A DNA stretch of 64,000 nt from Onchidella celtica (lineage: Eukaryota; Mollusca; Gastropoda; Systellommatophora; Onchidiidae): contig OZ007570.1 of the NCBI GenBank assembly GCA_963931925.1, forward strand, positions 34,963,084 to 35,027,083. Reading direction: 5' to 3'. Below are positions 22,521 through 34,168 of this stretch, one piece after another; positions within the stretch are counted from its first letter, which is position 1; each line of letters starts with the position of its first letter. The translations under genes were made by a program, and so were the position numbers. Under the pieces are notes generated by a model. That model saw only the letters and a program-made list of their open reading frames with translations. It did not search any database and was not told the origin of the DNA.

Positions 22521-22985
22521 TTGCGACACATTCCACTATTTTTTTTTATTGTTCAAGTTGTTTATTCATTCAGTTTTCTATCCTGTTACTTTTTTTTTTC
22601 CTGAAAGGTCAACCGGCAGAAAGCTTGATTTGTCTTTTTACATCGTTTCTGTATTCTTTCTTATACGAGGCTTGCTGCAGACAACTTTTTCTTTTTTGCC
22701 ACATTTTGACTGAGAAAAAGACCATACTATGCGCCAACCAAGGTCAAATTTCCTTTTTAGTATTACTTTCTAGAATAAAATGAGTTTTATTTATCTGTCT
22801 GAGTGGTAATTTTGCATTCCTAATAATTTCGTTTTGTTCATCAGAAAGTGAAATTGAACGAGAACTATCGGGTGCAACATGAAAAGTGTTTTAGTTTTAT
22901 CACTTACCTAACAATCAACCTAAAGGTCAGTTTCCTTTAATAGCATAATTATAATATGCCGTTCCCCTAATTTTCAAATTTGTAA

Positions 22986-23237
22986 GTGGATCTGACGAAG
23001 TCGGTCTTACTATGAGTGACCAAATTCATGAGAAAAGCCTTCATAAGGGGCGGGAGGGGAGGGGAGGGGTGGAGGTTGTCTATGGAAATTGAGATTTGCT
23101 CATAATAATGAAAGAACAGCCATTTTTCTGCCCTGAATTAAAACATTTTGCTTGACATCGTCTTAGAAATAGTTTATTTCCATTTTTTACAAAAGTATTA
23201 AATTTTCATTTTTAGCGTCCGGTTTTGTCAGATCCAC
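22986..23237 (+). mobile_element. MITE family with GTGGATCTGAC ends, copy 1
   Basis: Starts gtggatctgacgaagtcgg and ends ccggttttgtcagatccac, an inverted repeat of about 19 bp with a few differences. Interior blocks (GACCAAATTCATGAGAAAAG, a G-rich patch, AGCCATTTTTCTGC, TTTCTAAGACGATG in reverse) are shared with 30480-30725 and, inverted, with 49938-50170. It is 252 bp and non-coding. Confidence 0.8.
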
Positions 23238-23769
23238 CTACATTTTAGTTACTTATTTATTTACTTTAATTACTTACACAATGGCGGTAAAGCCTTGCAT
23301 GACGGTTTCAATCACAATTTGGGTGATATAAGTAACACACATTGTCTAGTTTTCATAATAGCGATATACTTCAAAACGCAAGTGGAAATACCAATCATGT
23401 ATAACTGCTGACTGACATAACAGTATTTTTGTTTGCCCGTATCATTACCGTTCATGAAAAACTCAGCGTACCTCTGTATAGGCTGAGAAGCTTTGCCGTA
23501 CTCTAAAAAAAAACGCTGTTATCCACCTCAGTCAATTTCCGCCACATGAATATCCTACTAGATCTCGTCCCGTCATCTTTCACACTCAGGTAGCGTTCAT
23601 TTGCTAGCAAACGAATTCATCTATCCTCTCCTTTAATACAGATATTTTAAAGGGAAAAAATAGAACTGAAAGCCATCACCATAATAACGATTGCTTCCCA
23701 GAATATTTCATTATATTTACAACACTGAAAAGTGGTTAACTCTTTTCTCCTGGACAGCGGTTTCCAACT
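23238..23769. other. No recognised gene
   Basis: AT-rich DNA without exon or repeat signals that I can define. Confidence 0.35.
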
Positions 23770-23777
23770 CTCTAGAG

Positions 23778-24137
23778 ATGGGGTCGGCAAACTTTTCAGA
23801 AAAGAAGGGCCATCTTATTTGAGATTTTCGATAGAATTCAAATTCAGCGTGAACCACAATAGGCATGCAAGTCGATACATCAGGTTGTTGGGTTTTTGTT
23901 TTGTTTTTTGGTGTGTGTTGTTTTTTTTGTTTGTTTTTTTACCGGCATAATTTGTTATATGCCCGTACGCTACTTACAAAGCCGAGGAGAGGAAATACCG
24001 AGTTTTTGTGTTCACGGCTCGTCAATTGCTTAGTATGTAAACTAATACTGTCCCCAAGCAACAGCCTTTCTGAGAAGGAAAGAGCTGCAGATGAACGCTA
24101 AGTGAAAGCTAAAAGACCCTCTGCTTGCCGATCCTTG
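23778..24137. mobile_element. hAT-like element, GGGTCGGCAAAC ends
   Basis: The left end atggggtcggcaaacttttcag is the classic GGGTCGGCAAACTTTT style of hAT elements; the right end gcttgccgatccttg is its inverted repeat. Flanking 8-mers ctctagag (23770-23777) and cactagat (24138-24145) match at 6 of 8. It is 360 bp and non-coding. Confidence 0.6.
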
Positions 24138-24378
24138 CACTAGATCTATGTATACAATGAATGTGACACCATGTATGTTGAAATTGTCCATGGAGCCAGT
24201 TCATGCTCAGACCAGTTATATAGATCTCGATGTATCTAGTTCAGGTCCACACATTTCATTTGCAGAGATATCAGGTTAAAAACGGAGTGGAACCCAAGCA
24301 GTTAGGATGGTATCACACTGTGCCCCGATCGGCCCAAGAAGTACACTCCATGATTTTCTGTGTCTTCTCAGTAAATCC

Positions 24379-24499
24379 GGGAGGACCCTATCATACCAAG
24401 CCCGGGCAGACATAGTCAGCTTCTGCCATTATTTCCTGGGTATACATTTTGCAGGCAGCATCTGGCTGTGAAGTTCCCGGGCTTAGTATGACGCCCTCC
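24379..24499. mobile_element. Palindromic repeat, TACTAAGCCCGG family, copy 1
   Basis: The left arm gggaggaccctatcatacc plus aagcccggg pairs with the right arm cccgggcttagtatgacgccctcc. The interior (CAGACATAGTCAGCTTCTGCC, ATTATTTCCTGGGT) matches the copy at 60030-60152. Similarity also continues about 40 bp upstream of both (CACTCCAT..TTTTC, TCTCAGTAAATCC), so the real element may be larger. Confidence 0.6.
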
Positions 24500-25415
24500 T
24501 TATGCAGAAAGACGGGAGTGATTCATTTAATTTTACATTGTCCTGCAGACAGCGAATGTTTCATTAAATTAATGAGTCCTCTCTCATCATCACCAAGCAA
24601 AAACATCTTTTGACAGGGCATAAGTTCTATAAATACCTTTCTGATACTGTAAGACCAGAATGTGCACAAATCTACTTTTAAAACAATCATCAAAGAAAAA
24701 ATTAAATAAATAAATGTATAAAAGATTCAGATTCATATCAAAGTTGTATGATTTATGTATTCTACATACATCAGAGTTGTGAATCATCTAAAAGTGAAAA
24801 ATCAGTTGATGTTGTTGTTGTTGTTGTTGTTGTTTTGTTTTGTTTTGGAGGTAACGTGATTTATTTTTAAAAGATCATCTTTGTTTATGATATGGATTAC
24901 AAAGAACGTGGTAATGTCTTGAAACTTTGAAGATGGGATAATGGCACTTTCACATTCAGCAGTCTCTCCTCCTAGTACTATGATGACTTAAATAATGACG
25001 GCGAATTCCGGCCAGATTCCCAGGTCAGATAGCCAATGTCCCGAGTTCCCTGAGGTCTGATGACTGTGGCCTGTCTCAGTGTCAGCCCAGCTTGATGTGG
25101 TGTGGAGATAAGCGAGCAGGTAGATATGAGACGGATTTATTGTTGACATGAGAAGTCGCCACACAGCTCGCCAGCGTTCAGCCCGCTGGTCACAGGGGGA
25201 AATGGCCGTGGTCATTTTGGGATAGAATATAAGTGTTCTGCTTTATGGGTATTGGGTCGAGTCGTGTCACAGAGGGTCTGGCGTTTGGGGTTTTTTTTTG
25301 GTGAGGGGGGGGGTGGGGGGGGAGGAGGATACAAGGAGACTATCACAACTCATTATGTTTCCGATCTTATTAAAAAAACTCCCCGATTGTCAAAATGGGA
25401 ATTTGAGAGAGCGAC
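24500..25415. other. No recognised gene
   Basis: Contains a (GTT)n run at about 24809-24845 and a G-rich tract at 25290-25325. No exon signals. Confidence 0.35.
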
Positions 25416-25416
25416 A

Positions 25417-25458
<42 letters not shown>

Positions 25459-25790
25459 ACAAACAGACACACAGAGAGAAACAGGGAGACAGACACAGAG
25501 AGAGAGAGAGAGAGAGTGAGAGAAAGGGATAGATACAGCGCTACACAGATAGAGACCGAGAGACGCCCACAGAGAGATCAAGAGATTAGAAGGCAGCTGG
25601 ACAGACATGATGAGAAACAGAGAGACACACGCATAAAGAGACAGAGAGGGGAAGATAGAGAGAGTGTGGAGAGAGGCACGAGAGAGATCTAAACAAAGAG
25701 AGACAGAGGGAGACAGATAAACAGAGACGGAGGGAGAGAGACAGCGAGACTCACACACAGACAGACACACAAACACACAGAGAAAGTCAG
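25416..25790. repeat. (AC)n and (GA)n rich low-complexity region
   Basis: A pure AC run (25428-25458) passes into a long imperfect GA/ACAGAG stretch. The open frames here on both strands (THTHTH, ERERER, SLSLSL) are products of the repeat. Confidence 0.95.
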
Positions 25791-27289
25791 AGATCATTAA
25801 TTGCAACGTTTATCATCGTCTCCAACAAACAACACAGAATTTTTTGGTTTCCAAAAATTGTAACTGAACGTAGCAAAGTATTGTCTTTCTGTTCAGACCA
25901 GCAAATTTATGGAACTGGAAAAAAAAATTTACATAATAAAAAACCTCGCTCAATTTATAACGAGACCTAGCGCCGCTCACTAAACTCGGATTTGTGTGAA
26001 ACTTGACAGGTGCTTTCCTTTCGGCGTGCAGAAGGTTGTTTTTTAGATTTGGACATTTGAGATGGTGCGGAAATATATTTTTTTTCTCTTGTATGTGTTT
26101 GCTTTATGTCACTAATTGACTGCCTCCGATTCTTCATATTCACGAACACATGGGGCATGACATTATCACTTCCTGAAAAATTTTTAGTCTGTTAATCGCT
26201 GAGTTTTGTGGACGATCCTACCCATCTCGGCATCAGTGATAACCTATGTTTTTGTGCCCATACCTTTCGGTCTGAAATGGTGTTCTTTGTTGTTGTTGTT
26301 TTTACCATTCGGAGAATGGGGCAGTTACTAGTAATCAAATAAAGAACGCGGCCATTGCGTGTGAAAAGCGTACATAGTAAAACTCGACAGATACGATCGT
26401 ACATATTCTATTGAGGGCCCCAAGCAGGTATCCTTTCTGGACAGGCAACTAACTCATCCTGACTGTAATATTGATTTTGTTACGAGAATTAAATTTTGAA
26501 ACTTACTTTTGATATCATACATCAAGAGTCTATAGATAATTCACTCGCATACACATTTTACTAGTTTATACACTCATCTAGGACACTTTTCTTAGCTATT
26601 TTAGACATTTAATATAATATTTTATTATTCAGTCGTTAAATAATGAATGATTTAGTTGTTTATTGGTTATTTTGTTTATTTGAATTTATTTAATATTGTT
26701 TTAATGTTCCCGTGTATTTGTTTTGAGTTGTAAGAGTTTAAGAAGCCTTTGTCAATTCAGTGCAAAGGATACAGTCATCATAACATACGCCCTTCGCGGT
26801 ACACACTGGACAACTGACATCATGAATGCATGTATAGCTTTCCTGGGCGGAACACCACGATAAATTTATCGTTGTTTTACAACTATACAATGAGATAAAG
26901 TCACAGTAAAACTGGGCAGCCATTATGCTGGTGTAAAATTTGACAAAGGTACAGTTTCTAAGATATTAGCGAACACCCGTAAGAACACCTTGCAGCCTTT
27001 GAGCCCACAAACCGAGCAGCCTACCAACCTCATTATTTACTGTAACCACCCCATCTTAGCTTTTCCCTATGACCTCAATAGTTTTTCAGTGAAGAGGAAC
27101 TTACGGCCTTTCCTGAAAGTTGCAGTAGTGTGCTCACGGGGCATTTTGTAATGTGAGCACACGTATGAGTCATTGAATGTTGGGTTATTAATGCAGTCTG
27201 TGTCAGTCGCGAATGGAAGATAAAAAAATAATCCTAAAATGAAGCCTTCACCATTTCTCGTGTCTGAATGAATTTTATGTGACGGCATC
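25791..27289. other. No confirmed gene; one cysteine-rich open frame
   Basis: Mostly AT-rich. A 61-codon minus-strand frame at 26923-26738 is unusually rich in cysteine, including CPVCTAKGVCYDDCILC. It is not a family I recognise, so it is not annotated as a gene. Confidence 0.3.
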
Positions 27290-27560
27290 CTGAAGACGCT
27301 CATGCATGACAAGTGTATCAAATTTGAAACATAGCTCTTGTTTGTTCCAATTCCACTTTGTGCACAACGGAGATTATTCGACTTTAAAAACGTTTGCAGC
27401 GTTAGTGCGGTAATAGAAATGATAACGGGGTAAAATAAATTGGAACTGTGAAACAGCTTGACAAGTGCCAAAAAGCATTTTAAACACGTGTTAAAGTGTG
27501 CTTTTGTTATACCTTTTCTACATACTAAAAAATCTCCAGTTTTTCAGAAAGTGGGATAAA
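27290..27560 (-). repeat. Unclassified interspersed repeat, AVSQ family, copy 2
   Basis: Reverse-complemented it shares TAGTATGTAGAAAAGGTATAA, TTTAAAATGCTTTTTGGCAC and GCTGTTTCACAGTTCC with 34870-35040 and 18340-18610. A 134-codon frame (27471-27067) starts inside it with a hydrophobic stretch, but the frame is not kept in the other copies. Confidence 0.6.
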
Positions 27561-29424
27561 AAAATATTTAAAAAAAGAAAACAAGAATTATGATCGCGAT
27601 TTGCTGTTAACTGATGAGTAGGGAAGGGCTTGCTACTAGGTCGTTAAGTTTTTGTTTATTAATCTACATAATAATAGTTTCTTACTGCAAATAAAGAATA
27701 AAAAGGTTTACGTCCCCGATAAGACAATACAATGCTTCGTAACAATTACTATTGTGAATGTCAAGGTCCGTCAGCGAATGTCTTCTGAACATTGCTGACC
27801 ATACTATATGCTTAGCGCTAAGATCATGTTGAACGTCATTTATTGTAAAAACCTTTAAAATATGATATATACTTTTATGAAAGGATTTTACTTATATCCA
27901 TATAAATCCATGTGGAAAAATACCTTTCTGGTGAAGCTAATTGAAAATACACAGCATGCAAAATTTCAGAGATTTTTATTCATCCGTTCAAAAGGCACTG
28001 TCAGTTTAGTCGCTGGACAAATAGTTTTGAAACGCACTGTAGTCTGATCCTCTCATTCTTTGTTGCCACCATCCCGTTCTTTCTGTTTTTCACTCGTGGG
28101 GCGTAGAAATGTAGGAAATTTCTTTCTTCCTCTTAGCGGTGTCAAATGGTTGTAGAGTATTTAGCATTTGGTAACTTTAGAAATGACTCCTACCGATGTG
28201 TTGTAGTAACTAATCCACGGAATGTGTTCTCAGATTACATTCATGTGGAGACGATACCGTCAAAATACCACTTTTCAATGGTCACCCACACTATCTAATC
28301 CTCCCCGTGTTAAAGCCCTTCATCCCACACATGTATCACGCATTCGAAAAGCCGTTATTATATGTCGTGAAGTCCTCTTTAGATAAACTTAGGTGTTATC
28401 AAAGCAAAAGCCAGTTTTACGCTTGACTCTGATCTGATATACGAACAAAGTCACCAACATGTTAAGGATTTGTTCACACTTACAAATGATTTGCGGTACG
28501 TAACTTGAAAATGTCCTGTCTAGAGATAATGCCCGGATCTCTAAGCGTCAATTTTTCAAACAAATAATGCGATTTTCAATCCAGTTTTAGAAGTGTTTTT
28601 GTCGAAAGTAGCGTTCAAATTAATAACTTAACGTTATGCAACGTTATTCGCGCGTATTTAATCACGAAACTGCGTATTCTGAAATGGATCGTGTCTCTCG
28701 ATGGTTTGTTTTCAACCTTAGTAATTGTACCATGAACAACACGTGTCAAATGTAAGTCTACACTCCTCCGCTAATCCATAGTCAGTTGGCCGTTAAGCCT
28801 AAGGCTTGTGTTGTATCAAAGCCGTGTCCCCACAGTGTCCGGCACATCTCGGTGGACGTGATGATTCCAAGGGAAAGACGAGACACCCGTTCACCTGCCT
28901 CAAGATAACCCGGCAACCTGGCACTGATTTTGAGAACAGGTCGTGATTACTTTGTATGTAATCTAATATCCGATACTGTCAATGGCACTGTCACAAAGGG
29001 CCATGTAACTCTCTGTCTCTCTGTCTCTCTCTCTTTCTTTCTTCTTTTCCTCTCTCTCTCTCACACCCACCCCCCCCCCTTTCCTCTCCGACTTCTTTAT
29101 TTAACTTCGCATATTTCAGAGTTCAAAGCTTCTTGGTGAACTCCAAAATTTCTCAGTGACAAAATCCTAATGATAAATGCGTAAGCAAAAAAAAAACAAC
29201 CAACCTCCGTCGACTCTCCCTGAGACCCAACAGGTGAACATCTAGTAAAAAAGAAATTATTCCTTGCACGAAACAGGTCTAACATTGTGCTAACATGCAT
29301 CGTATTTCTTATTTTTAACGGTCCGCAATTAGTACAGCTGTGACCACAGACCAGGCCAGAAACTGACTGCAACTTTATTTAATATACAAAAACAGATTTC
29401 CCCCTTTGTTAAAAGGAAGCGCTC
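27561..29424. other. No recognised gene
   Basis: AT-rich; a CT-rich run (29010-29090) with a C run at about 29070. No exon-like frame was recognised. Confidence 0.35.
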
Positions 29425-29680
29425 TTAGACTTAAGTTTGAGTCTGAGTCTGGGTTGTACGGCTCTTCGGCATAACAAGAGCCTTTCACGGTCTGTCTGGG
29501 TACTTTATTTATGTTTGATATTCAGAGCCTGACTAGTTTAAATTTCACATATAGAATTAAACTGTTCTGCATAAACTCTATCACATTGGTAAAATTTTCA
29601 GAGTTGTTTTCTATAGATGGGAAACGAATTTTTATATGCTTATAAAAGTTTTTAAATCAATCTGTAGATCTTAACTTCTT
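29425..29680 (+). repeat. Interspersed repeat, GTTTGAGTTT family, copy 2
   Basis: Starts AAGTTTGAGTCTGAGTCTGG, followed by CGGCTCTTCGGCATAACAAG, CTTTCACGG and ATTCAGAGCC, in the same order as 8505-8740. Diverged but collinear with that copy. Confidence 0.55.
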
Positions 29681-30479
29681 TCATGCCAGATAACAAATTA
29701 TGCTAGACCTAAGTCATAACAAAGAAATAGACGACTGGCACATTTTGCTGGTGATAACAAAAATTAAAGGTGAAAGAGCCAAGACAAATCTGTGTGCATG
29801 TTAGCATCTCACATACCGTTACGTACTCTAGAATTCTATCATCGTGCCTTCAAAATGTATCACGACACGTTTGCCTGTGTTCGAGAAAATGATTTAAAAG
29901 AAGCTGGAGAGGGGAGGGGAGGTAAATTTAATGTAAAAATCACACTAGCAAGATTCTGGCAAAGACAGAAAAGAGGAAAGTAAGACAGCATAAACCTTGT
30001 ATGGTGTTTGCTCAGACATGCAAATGTTAGATCTCATGATGCTGAGTCGAGTGTGTGTTTTTAACATTCGAAAAGAGCAGAACCTGTTTGTTCAAAATCA
30101 GTGTCGGATCCACAGAATTTCAGATAGGCGGACAAATCAATATTTAGGTTGGTGGCCCATTTAGTGAGAAATATAATTTATCAAGGCCGTTTTTCTGGCA
30201 AAATTAAACAAGTAGTTTCCAAATAGTTACAAGTCAAAGAGTTAAATGAAAGACGGGTTGTGTGAATTCCATTGGATTTTAGTTCTGCGGCTCCACATCG
30301 TTATCATCGTAAGGAGGAACAGGGGAACATTTTCCCCGAAGAATACTATCTGATTCATATCGTAATGGAATTGGCTCTTTCCTGTTTGTGTGAGCCTCCT
30401 TGCACCGCATTTCTTTTGTTTGAGCTACATTTATTTTTCTGGCTCAAACCCAGGAGAGAAGGTCACTTATAACATGTGC
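29681..30479. other. No recognised gene
   Basis: Short open frames only. CAGTGTCGGATCCAC near 30103 resembles a hAT left end, but no partner end was found. Confidence 0.35.
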
Positions 30480-30725
30480 CTGGATCTGACGAAATCGGAC
30501 TTAAGGTGAAAGACCAAAATCCAGAGAAAACCCCTCCAAAGGTTGGGGGCGGGGGTGGGGGGGGGGTCCACGGAATTGCTATCTGCTTGTAACATGAAAG
30601 ATGAGCCATTTTTCTGCATTTAGTTACAAACTTTTGCTTCAAATGGCCACATAAATATTTATTTTAGTTTGATTCTTTAAAGAGATACGAAGATTTCACC
30701 ATCAGCCAGGTTTTGTAAGATCCAC
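30480..30725 (+). mobile_element. MITE family with GTGGATCTGAC ends, copy 2
   Basis: Starts ctggatctgacgaaatcggac and ends aggttttgtaagatccac. The interior, with GACCAAAATCCAGAGAAAA, a G-rich patch and GAGCCATTTTTCTGC, follows the order of copy 1 at 22986-23237. It is 246 bp and non-coding. Confidence 0.75.
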
Positions 30726-30952
30726 GTACGTTCATTCATCACGGCTCAGGATCACTTTGTTTCCCAGAAAGGTTTCGTTTGGGCCCAATCTGTTATCTTT
30801 CCTGACAGTTCTGTGTAGTTTGTTGTCTTTTTTAGTTTGTCCAACTGCCTCAGTCAAAAGAAACAAAATCTAGTGTACAAGGTTGTTTTCTGGTCATCAA
30901 AAATAAAGATAACCTTTGCTTTCAGGTTTCATTTGGCAAACATTAGCAATAT

Positions 30953-31360
30953 CAAAGGCACTAAATACAATCAGATGACACACTCCATTCTTGGAGATTG
31001 TATAAAAATTGTGCACACAGTTTGCGCGCTTATCGGGGGCGGGGCCCATGGCACATCGCATGAAAAAAAATGTTTTATATCATAATAAATTAATGAGGTG
31101 GATGTTACAGTACTACATTGCGCGTAAAAAAAGCCAGAATTTTCCCACAGCGATTGAAATTACAATTACAAAACAAGTGATTTCAGTCAAGGTCTACAGT
31201 GATAGACGAATAGTGAACAAACTTCAGTATTTTCCCTACACTGGCTTTGTAAAATACGGCATTGTTCATGACTTCCGCGTATTCGCCGCTAGGTGGCTGT
31301 GCGAAATCCGTGCACTCTAAACGCGCTAGCTGTCTCATGTTATTGTAATATCTGTGTCTG
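30953..31360 (+). mobile_element. MITE family with CAAAGATACTAGA ends, copy 2
   Basis: Contains GTGCACACAGTTTGCGCGC, TTATCGGGGGCGGGGCCCATGG, GGCTTTGTAAAATACGGCAT, GCCGCTAGGTGGCTGTGCG and TGTCTCATGTTATTG in the same order as 33080-33519. It also matches the reverse of 13366-13771. The ends (caaaggcactaaatac and its partner) are more diverged here. Confidence 0.7.
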
Positions 31361-31670
31361 ATTCCATTCATAATCCTATCGCTACAGAAAGCCGAGGGAA
31401 TACTTTACTGTGACAAGCAAGACGCCCCTGTCAGTGATACTATTACATATTTATGCCTATCTGTGAAACTTTGCGACCACCTACAACATAGTGTAATGCA
31501 AATTTTCACAAGAGGAGTGGTGCAAAAACATGTAAATATGATCGGTGAATTTTCAAGCCCCGCCTTCTTTTAGTAAAGCACTACACTTTGTTCTCCTTAT
31601 TCAGCTGAAGAGCTCCAGTTCGCCTCTTGAATCGACGAATCAACGGAGTAAGCCATCTTCGTTGCTGTGT
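31361..31670. other. No recognised gene
   Basis: Short spacer of mixed composition before the candidate exon at 31711. Confidence 0.3.
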
Positions 31671-31710
31671 GTAAACAAAACATGGCGTCGGTGAAAGTGG
31701 GGAATCAAAC

Positions 31711-31785
31711 ATGGCGGAGGTAGAGGTGTGGAGGACCCAGGCAGTGCTGGAGATAGAAAGACAAATATTATTGAGAGTTTTGTAA
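31711..31785 (+). CDS. Candidate short first coding exon (unrecognised)
   Basis: The sequence AAACATGGCGGAGG places an ATG in a good context. It overlaps a YY1-type ACATGGCGG core, which in animals is often found at promoter-proximal start codons. A second ACATGGCG lies 29 bp upstream, at 31682. The frame reads MAEVEVWRTQAVLEIERQIL and ends in TAA. A donor-like GTAACA overlaps that stop, so the frame could splice out before it. I do not recognise the peptide and found no partner exon. Confidence 0.2.
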   Translation: MAEVEVWRTQAVLEIERQILLRVL

Positions 31786-32084
31786 CAACCTTCAATATTT
31801 GATGTACCCCTGGTAAAAAGAATGGACGCAAACACGGTATACAAGGCTTGTAGCCGCCTGGAGACTTTGGTCTGCTCTTGTGAAGTTATTGATGCTTCTG
31901 TCAGTCTTTGGGTTTGTGGTTTGTTACACGGGCAGCACTAACCACAAGTTTCATCTGAAAAGTTAGCGCATAAAGCCTCAGTTTTGACTCACTGGCCAGT
32001 TTTCTAGTCGTTATTCAGAGCTACTTGACTTTGGTGATAATTATCCTGTGACTATTTAAATCCAAAGGAACTGCAAGCCTGGGC
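31786..32084. other. No recognised gene
   Basis: Mixed-composition DNA between the candidate exon and the fold-back repeat; nothing definable. Confidence 0.3.
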
Positions 32085-32210
32085 GCGCACCATGCGATGT
32101 TGATGGGTGACTTTGCTCGGGCGATGATGTCACGATGTTTAGTTTCAGTGAGATCCTAAGGGTTGGCTGGTGCGAGGGATCTCAGTGAAACTAACCTTCT
32201 TGTTCTGTGC
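32085..32210. mobile_element. Fold-back family (GATCTCAGTGAAACT stem), copy 1
   Basis: An 18-bp perfect inverted repeat, ttagtttcagtgagatcc (32139-32156) and its complement (32177-32194), surrounds a 20-nt loop. The stem, the loop motif GTTGGCTGG/CCAAC and the flanking GCGCGCA..ATG and TGTCACGATG relate it to the larger element at 49482-49672. Here the outer arm is preserved only on the left. Confidence 0.65.
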
Positions 32211-32650
32211 TGCCTGAAATAAGCGATCATCTCTATCTGAAAGGAAAGTTGGTCCCCAACTCCAGAATGATAGTCCGTGTTTGGGTTACAGAACAATTTT
32301 GCTTTATAAAACGGTTGGTTAAAAGAAGGTTATTCTTATCGACTATGTGAAGTTATTCATAACAGTCATGTGATTTGTATTGTCAAAGAAAATGTGCAGC
32401 AAAAACCCTCCGTCCCTTTCACTGTGTCCTGGAGAAGGAAATCAAATATAGCCATTTACGACGTCTCTTAAGTCGTAAACAGATTTTTAGCAAGACGGGA
32501 CATTACATAAAAATATGATATCCCATTCTACTGCTTGTTTTTAAAGTACCACAGTGCTTCAGTTGTGCGTAAAGCCTGTGCCATACGCAAATAATTTACA
32601 TGAATCACTGAGTCATGAATGAGTGAACGTGAGTAAGGCCGGTGGCATCT

Positions 32651-32857
32651 ACTTAGTCAAGTTTGTTGGGTTTTTTTTGGTCTTGGTTTTCCAGTGTTAA
32701 ATTTGGACTATGGAGTTAAACGGGACTTCGCCTACTGGTGAGATTGAAACGAGACTGTCTCGCTAGTTGTAGTGCGTCAAACCTGTCTTCATTCAGCTGT
32801 GGGGAAAACAGACCTCACGCATTGAGTCAAAACAAACGAAAAACAGACATGGCTCAG
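32651..32857. mobile_element. TIR family with CACTGAGT ends, copy 1 (diverged)
   Basis: Core TTAAACGGGACTTCGCCTAC, TGGTGAGATTGAAACGAGAC and TGAGTCAAAACAAACGAAAA match copies at 39405-39580 and 46856-47019. The outer ends (ttagtcaagtttgttgg... and ...cagacatggctcagcg) are a loose inverted repeat. Confidence 0.5.
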
Positions 32858-33079
32858 CGTCATGGGCCTTATTCATTCAGTCAGTCATTAGTTCATTCTT
32901 TCACCCAGCCATTCATTATTTACTAAAATGTATTAGTTGTTCTCTTCTCGGTTAGATAATAACCTAGCTTCACTTGTATGTTATGAAACAGGCAACACGT
33001 CTTTGTATCTCCACAAATATGTTCTCACACCTTTCCCGCGAGAATCACCTGCCTTCGCACCACTCAGGGTGAATAATAC

Positions 33080-33519
33080 CAAAGGGATGAGATACAATAA
33101 TATGGGACACTCCCTTCTTCGTGTCTCTGAAAAAATATAAAATATCGTGGACACAGTTTGCTCGCTGATGGGAGGGGGGGGGGGGGGCAAGGGCCCATGG
33201 CTCATTGCACGAAAAGAAAGCTTGGTATAATGATAAGTTGATGGTGCGGATTTATTACACAGCTACTGCGACAAAGAAAAAAACAACAACAACAGAGATT
33301 TCCTAAAGTGGTTGAATTTATGATTACAAAATAAGTTATTTCAATCAAGGCCTACAGTAAAAACTGGGCAGTAAACAAAATTCAATATTTTCCTTATTAT
33401 ATTGGCTTTGTAAAGTACGGCATTGCTCATGGCTTCTCCCTTCGCCGCTACGTGGCTGTGCGAAGTCTGTGCTAGCCGTCTCGTCTTTTTGTATCTAGAC
33501 TCTAGTATTTTTTCATATC
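33080..33519 (+). mobile_element. MITE family with CAAAGATACTAGA ends, copy 3
   Basis: Carries the same block order as 30953-31360: GACACTCCCTTCTTCG, GGACACAGTTTGCTCGCTGA, a G run, GGGCCCATGGCTCATTGCA, GGCTTTGTAAAGTACGGCAT, GCCGCTACGTGGCTGTGCG. It ends near CTCTAGTATTTTTTC. Non-coding. Confidence 0.7.
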
Positions 33520-33903
33520 CAACCATCCCTCATCAGTCTGTCACTCCTGATTATTTTTAACTGTGTGAATCACGACTGGAGAAGAAAGGAAACCAAGCTT
33601 GGATACTTTTGATCGTCTTCTTTAGCTCAAATTAACAGGTGTGTATTCCTGATTTACACTGTGTGGAGGTCAAAGTCAACCGCCCGTGGTAAAGATTACC
33701 CGATACTGTTTTACAGGTGTTAGTGACGCATATTTAAGTGGGACAATTTATAGGAATTTTAAACCAGCAGTTAAGTCAGTAATCCAGTCTTTCCACCTGC
33801 AGTCTGATCAACATCCAAATCATCCAGTGTATCCTGTCATTCACAGTTATCCAGTTTATTATCCTTCATTCATTAATGAATGCATCAGCTGAGCCTTTGA
33901 TTC

Positions 33904-33905
<2 letters not shown>

Positions 33906-33984
<79 letters not shown>

Positions 33985-34101
33985 CATCCATCCATCCATC
34001 CATCCATCCATCCATCCATCCATCCATCCATCCATCCATCCATCCATCTATATATCTATCTATCCACCCATCCATCCATCCATTCATTCATGCATCCATC
34101 C

Positions 34102-34166
<65 letters not shown>

Positions 34167-34168
34167 AT
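33906..34168. repeat. (CTAT)n-(CATC)n-(CTAT)n array
   Basis: Two CTAT blocks flank a central CATC block of about 100 bp with a few CATT variants. Frames reading SIYL and HPSI are repeat products. Confidence 0.97.

Noticed and set aside
25252-25806. Frames rich in THTHTH, ERERER or SLSLSL
   Set aside because: Products of the AC/GA low-complexity region on both strands.
27067-27471. 134-codon minus-strand frame starting with a signal-peptide-like stretch
   Set aside because: Its start lies in the dispersed AVSQ repeat, and the frame is broken in the other copies.
30103-30160. hAT-like left end CAGTGTCGGATCCAC
   Set aside because: No matching right end was found within a reasonable distance.
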